Shown here piece after piece: positions 61,773 to 64,000 of a stretch of DNA of 64,000 bases. This DNA is from Methanolinea sp. (GTDB lineage: Archaea > Halobacteriota > Methanomicrobia > Methanomicrobiales > Methanospirillaceae): contig JARYMB010000006.1 in assembly GCA_029907345.1 (NCBI GenBank), positions 35,829 to 99,828 on the forward strand, written 5' to 3'. The position numbers and the translations under genes were made by a program. Numbering within the stretch: position 1 is the first letter of the stretch; every line of letters begins with the position of its first letter. The notes beneath the pieces were generated by a model. The model was given only the letters and a program-made list of their open reading frames with translations. It did no database searches and was not told the DNA's origin.

Positions 61773-61847
61773 GGGCGTGTGGCCTAGTCTGGACAGGGCG
61801 GCAGCCTCCTAAGCTGTAGGTCGGGGGTTCAAATCCCTCCACGCCCG
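61773..61847 (+). tRNA. tRNA-Arg (anticodon CCU)
   Basis: The acceptor GGGCGTG pairs with CACGCCC, discriminator G. The anticodon stem GCAGC/GCTGT holds the loop CTCCTAA, giving CCT. The T arm is GGGGG-TTCAAAT-CCCTC. No intron, CCA not encoded. It is divergent from trm1, an enzyme that modifies tRNAs. Confidence 0.94.
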
Positions 61848-61917
61848 TTCTTTTCCGCACTTTTGTAACGTTTTTCCCGGGAAGGATACCTTTTTTCCTG
61901 ACAGGACAACAACAGGT

Positions 61918-62778
61918 ATGCAGGAGGAGTGTCCCATCTTTCCCGGTCCCGGTTATATTCAGGTCATCCGCCCTGTCAATGCCGTCCTCGCAGGCCTGGC
62001 CGGAATCGTCGGGTACCTGATGGCGACGGGTACCCTCGTCCCCGGGGTCATATGGATCTTCCTTGTCGTTTTCTTCGTTACCGCGGGGGGTAACGCCATC
62101 AATGATTACTGCGACGTGGAGATCGACCGCATCAACCGGCCGGGACGTCCCATTCCTTCCGGGGCGGCAGACAGGGATACAGTACTGGTCTATTCCGCGA
62201 TCCTTTTCCTGTGTGGTCTCGCCGTCTCGTTCACGACAAACCCCCTCTGCGTGGCAATCGCGGCCTTCAATACATTCCTCCTCGTCTGGTACGCAATCAG
62301 CCTGAAGCGGACTCCCGGGGCTGGAAACATAGCAATCTCGTACCTGACGGCCTCGATATTCGTCTTCGGGGCTGCCTTTGCAGGTGCCGGTGCAGCCCTG
62401 AAAGTCGTTCCCATTGCCCTTGTCACCTTCTTTGCCATGCTCGCCCGCGAACTCTGGAAGGATGCCGAGGACGTTATGGGTGACGCGGCAGGCGGGGCGT
62501 TGACACTTCCCGTTCGGATCGGGGTATACCCCGTCATCCGGCTGGGATTCGTGTTCCTTGTGGCCGCGATTTGTGCAAGCCTCGTCCCCTTTCTCTGGTG
62601 GGGAACGCCCTACCTTGCGGGAATCGCCGTCGTGGACCTTCTCGTCTTCTGGACCGCCTTCAGGGCACTCTCCTGCCGGACACCCGGGTGCCTGAAGGAG
62701 ACCAGGGCTACGACACACGTCAAGTACGCCATGTTTACGTCACTCGTGGTGTTCTCCCTCGCGGCCCTCTTCCTGTGA
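61918..62778 (+). CDS. UbiA-family prenyltransferase, probable digeranylgeranylglyceryl phosphate synthase
   Basis: A 286-residue membrane enzyme with about eight helices. The first Asp-rich motif is NAINDYCDVEIDRINRPGRPIPSG (NDxxD) and the second MLARELWKDAEDVMGD (DxxxD). It matches archaeal DGGGP synthase, which attaches the second geranylgeranyl chain in membrane lipid synthesis. Other UbiA products are possible, but the motif set favours this one. The 3' end overlaps the DUF116 gene by 39 bases, convergent. Confidence 0.88.
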   Translation: MQEECPIFPGPGYIQVIRPVNAVLAGLAGIVGYLMATGTLVPGVIWIFLVVFFVTAGGNAINDYCDVEIDRINRPGRPIPSGAADRDTVLVYSAILFLCGLAVSFTTNPLCVAIAAFNTFLLVWYAISLKRTPGAGNIAISYLTASIFVFGAAFAGAGAALKVVPIALVTFFAMLARELWKDAEDVMGDAAGGALTLPVRIGVYPVIRLGFVFLVAAICASLVPFLWWGTPYLAGIAVVDLLVFWTAFRALSCRTPGCLKETRATTHVKYAMFTSLVVFSLAALFL

Positions 62779-63489
62779 AGGAGTGGAAGAAAAAAGGGCT
62801 TCTGAAGCCTCATGGGGTATCCTTGCGGGGTCGACACCCAGCGACGCCACCTCCATGACCTTCTCCCAGTCGACACTCGTCTCCACGCACCCGTCTTTCT
62901 GCGTGACGACTCCCATCGAGACAAGACCCATCTTATCGGACATCTCGAGACCGTCCTTGACTTCGGCGAGGCATCCGACACCGATGATGGCTCTCGGGCG
63001 GTATGCCCGGACCATGCGCTTGATGAAAGAGGATCCGGGCACGATGAAGACACGGTAGCCCATGGCCGAGAGGATCTTCCTCCAGTACCCAAGACTGCAT
63101 GACCCGCAGCTTCTGCAGGCGAGACCTTCGGGCGAGAGGTGGGCAGGACACCTGGATGAACGCAGGCACTGGGGAAAGAAGATCGCCCTCTCTTCCGGCG
63201 GGATCTCTGCGAAGCTCTGCTTGTGCATGGTATTGTGCAGGGTGATGAAGAACGTGAGAACCTCGCTGTCTTCGAGACCGAAGAGGCGGAAGAATGCCTT
63301 TGCCAACCCTTCGACGAGGACCATGCCGGCCTTGACAAAACGGGGTAAGATGAGTCTTCCCGTATTGATGGAGAGGATGGATATCCATACGAGCAGGAGG
63401 GAGAAGACGAGGAGGCCGAAGAGAATGATGAGGGTGATCTCGCCCACGAGGAAGATGATACCTTCAAGGGTCACAGGTGCAAAAACCAT
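62740..63489 (-). CDS. DUF116 protein with membrane anchor
   Basis: A 249-residue protein: two N-terminal hydrophobic segments (GIIFLVGEITLIILFGLLVFSLLLVWI), then the DUF116 domain with a cysteine-rich cluster (FFPQCLRSSRCPAHLSPEGLACRSCGSCSLGYW) and PRAIIGVGCLAEVKDGLEM. The cysteines suggest an Fe-S or zinc site on the cytosolic side. The function is unknown; the family is frequent in methanogens. It is a few bases downstream of the mtnA-type gene and probably co-transcribed. Confidence 0.88.
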   Translation of the reverse strand: MVFAPVTLEGIIFLVGEITLIILFGLLVFSLLLVWISILSINTGRLILPRFVKAGMVLVEGLAKAFFRLFGLEDSEVLTFFITLHNTMHKQSFAEIPPEERAIFFPQCLRSSRCPAHLSPEGLACRSCGSCSLGYWRKILSAMGYRVFIVPGSSFIKRMVRAYRPRAIIGVGCLAEVKDGLEMSDKMGLVSMGVVTQKDGCVETSVDWEKVMEVASLGVDPARIPHEASEALFSSTPSQEEGREGEHHE

Positions 63490-63493
63490 TGCA

Positions 63494-64000
63494 TTACACC
63501 GGATTCCTGGATATTAATGCTTTTTTAAGGGCCATCCAGTCGGGGGGCGGATGAAAGACGCCGATATCCGTGATGAATGCAGTGACCAGATCGTGGGGAG
63601 TGATATCAAAGGCGTAATTCTTTACCGCCACCCCATCGGGAACCACGGTAGCCCTCCCGCATGATGCCACCTCTTCCCTTGCCCTTTCCTCGATGACAAC
63701 GTCCCGGGCAGCATGGATGGGATCGAACGTGGTGACAGGTGCAGCAACATAGAACGGGATATCGTGGTACCGGGCACAGACCGCGTGCATGTATGTCCCC
63801 ACCTTGTTGAAAACAGCATCCCGCGTGATCCGGTCAGCCCCGACGATGACGAGGTCGACCTCGTGACGCTGCATCAGGAAGGCAGCCTCGGAGTCGGGGA
63901 TGACGGTGACAGGGATGCCGTCCCTCCGGAGTTCCCATGCCGTCAGGCGGGCGCCCTGGAGGAGCGGGCGGGTCTCGCACGCGATGACAGAAACCTGCTT
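63494..64000 (-). CDS. mtnA: S-methyl-5-thioribose-1-phosphate isomerase / eIF2B-alpha-like (partial, 5' end outside window)
   Basis: The reading frame stays open to the window edge: VIACETRPLLQGARLTAWELRRDGIPVTVIPDSEAAF, then VDLVIVGADRITRDAVFNKVGTY and the MtnA-typical end FYVAAPVTTFD. The track begins only at the internal Met at 63874. It isomerises methylthioribose 1-phosphate to the ribulose form in methionine salvage; the related ribose-1,5-bisphosphate isomerase is less likely, given CETRPLLQGARLTAWEL. The first half is missing. Confidence 0.88.
   Translation of the reverse strand, partial: KQVSVIACETRPLLQGARLTAWELRRDGIPVTVIPDSEAAFLMQRHEVDLVIVGADRITRDAVFNKVGTYMHAVCARYHDIPFYVAAPVTTFDPIHAARDVVIEERAREEVASCGRATVVPDGVAVKNYAFDITPHDLVTAFITDIGVFHPPPDWMALKKALISRNPV

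Noticed and set aside
1-64000. CRISPR array, prophage or complete insertion sequence
   Set aside because: No regularly spaced repeats of 24-37 bases, no cas, integrase or transposase genes were found on either strand.

Overview
The window is a chromosomal segment of a high-GC methanogenic archaeon, most likely of the order Methanomicrobiales. Archaeal markers are PCNA, the primase large subunit PriL, Alba, a histone, PAN, aMBF1, S17e, Trm1, the archaeosine enzymes (ArcTGT, ArcS, RaSEA), CobY and the archaeal shikimate entry route (ADH synthase plus DHQ synthase II). The DUF126 phosphomevalonate dehydratase subunit and HypC fit the same picture. No prophage, CRISPR array or complete transposon is visible. 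Genes are densely packed, same-strand neighbours often overlap by 1-13 bases, and many genes look leaderless, with a TATA box 25-30 bases before the ATG.

Layout. 1-9 kb: an XPD-like helicase cut by the left edge, purB, an FKBP isomerase, a CYTH protein, a phosphoesterase, a radical SAM protein, a lipoprotein, DUF126, a first PAN ATPase and MscL. 9-11 kb: a second PAN divergent from aMBF1. 10.9-19 kb: the aromatic operon (two aldolase-type ADH/DKFP synthases, DHQ synthase II, tyrA, pheA, aroA, an aroK-aroE fusion, aroC), with aroD 0.7 kb away. 20-31 kb: U32 protein, tpiA, a HTH-CBS regulator, the RNase P RNA (minus strand, absent from the ORF track), an AMMECR1 protein, then tgtA-arcS-nfnA-nfnB. 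31-41 kb: a tiny zinc ribbon, M20 peptidase, moaA, rlmE, pcn-priL, ThiN, S17e-dapA-dapB-ferredoxin-asd, alba. 41-50 kb: DUF373, a coiled-coil protein, ftsZ with a small ribbon-helix-helix gene, cobD-cobY, a TIGR00300 protein and RaSEA. 50-64 kb: surface proteins, three tRNAs (Ser-UGA, Glu-CUC, Arg-CCU), hypC, a tailed histone, a phosphate transporter with its DUF47 partner, a DRG-type GTPase, DJ-1, Trm1, a UbiA prenyltransferase, DUF116 and an MtnA-type isomerase cut by the right edge.

The most striking observation is upstream of the aromatic operon. A TATA box is followed at the expected start distance by a 15-codon ORF, MQGECFFAGECFYLR, made of a duplicated unit ending in Phe-Phe and Phe-Tyr. 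It is followed by alternative hairpins and two T-runs, and then by genes for phenylalanine and tyrosine synthesis. This has the layout of a leader-peptide attenuator, which would be unusual in an archaeon.

Other strong leads are: a ribbon-helix-helix gene directly before ftsZ with three GACATTTGTC palindromes at exact 11-bp spacing in its leader; a perfect 10-bp tandem repeat over the promoter of the HTH-CBS regulator; two copies of a non-coding, roughly 240-260 bp element with terminal inverted repeats; and a histone with a lysine-rich N-terminal tail. Genes under 60 codons missing from the ORF track (zinc ribbon, ferredoxin, ribbon-helix-helix, a two-helix membrane protein, the leader peptide) were read directly from the sequence.
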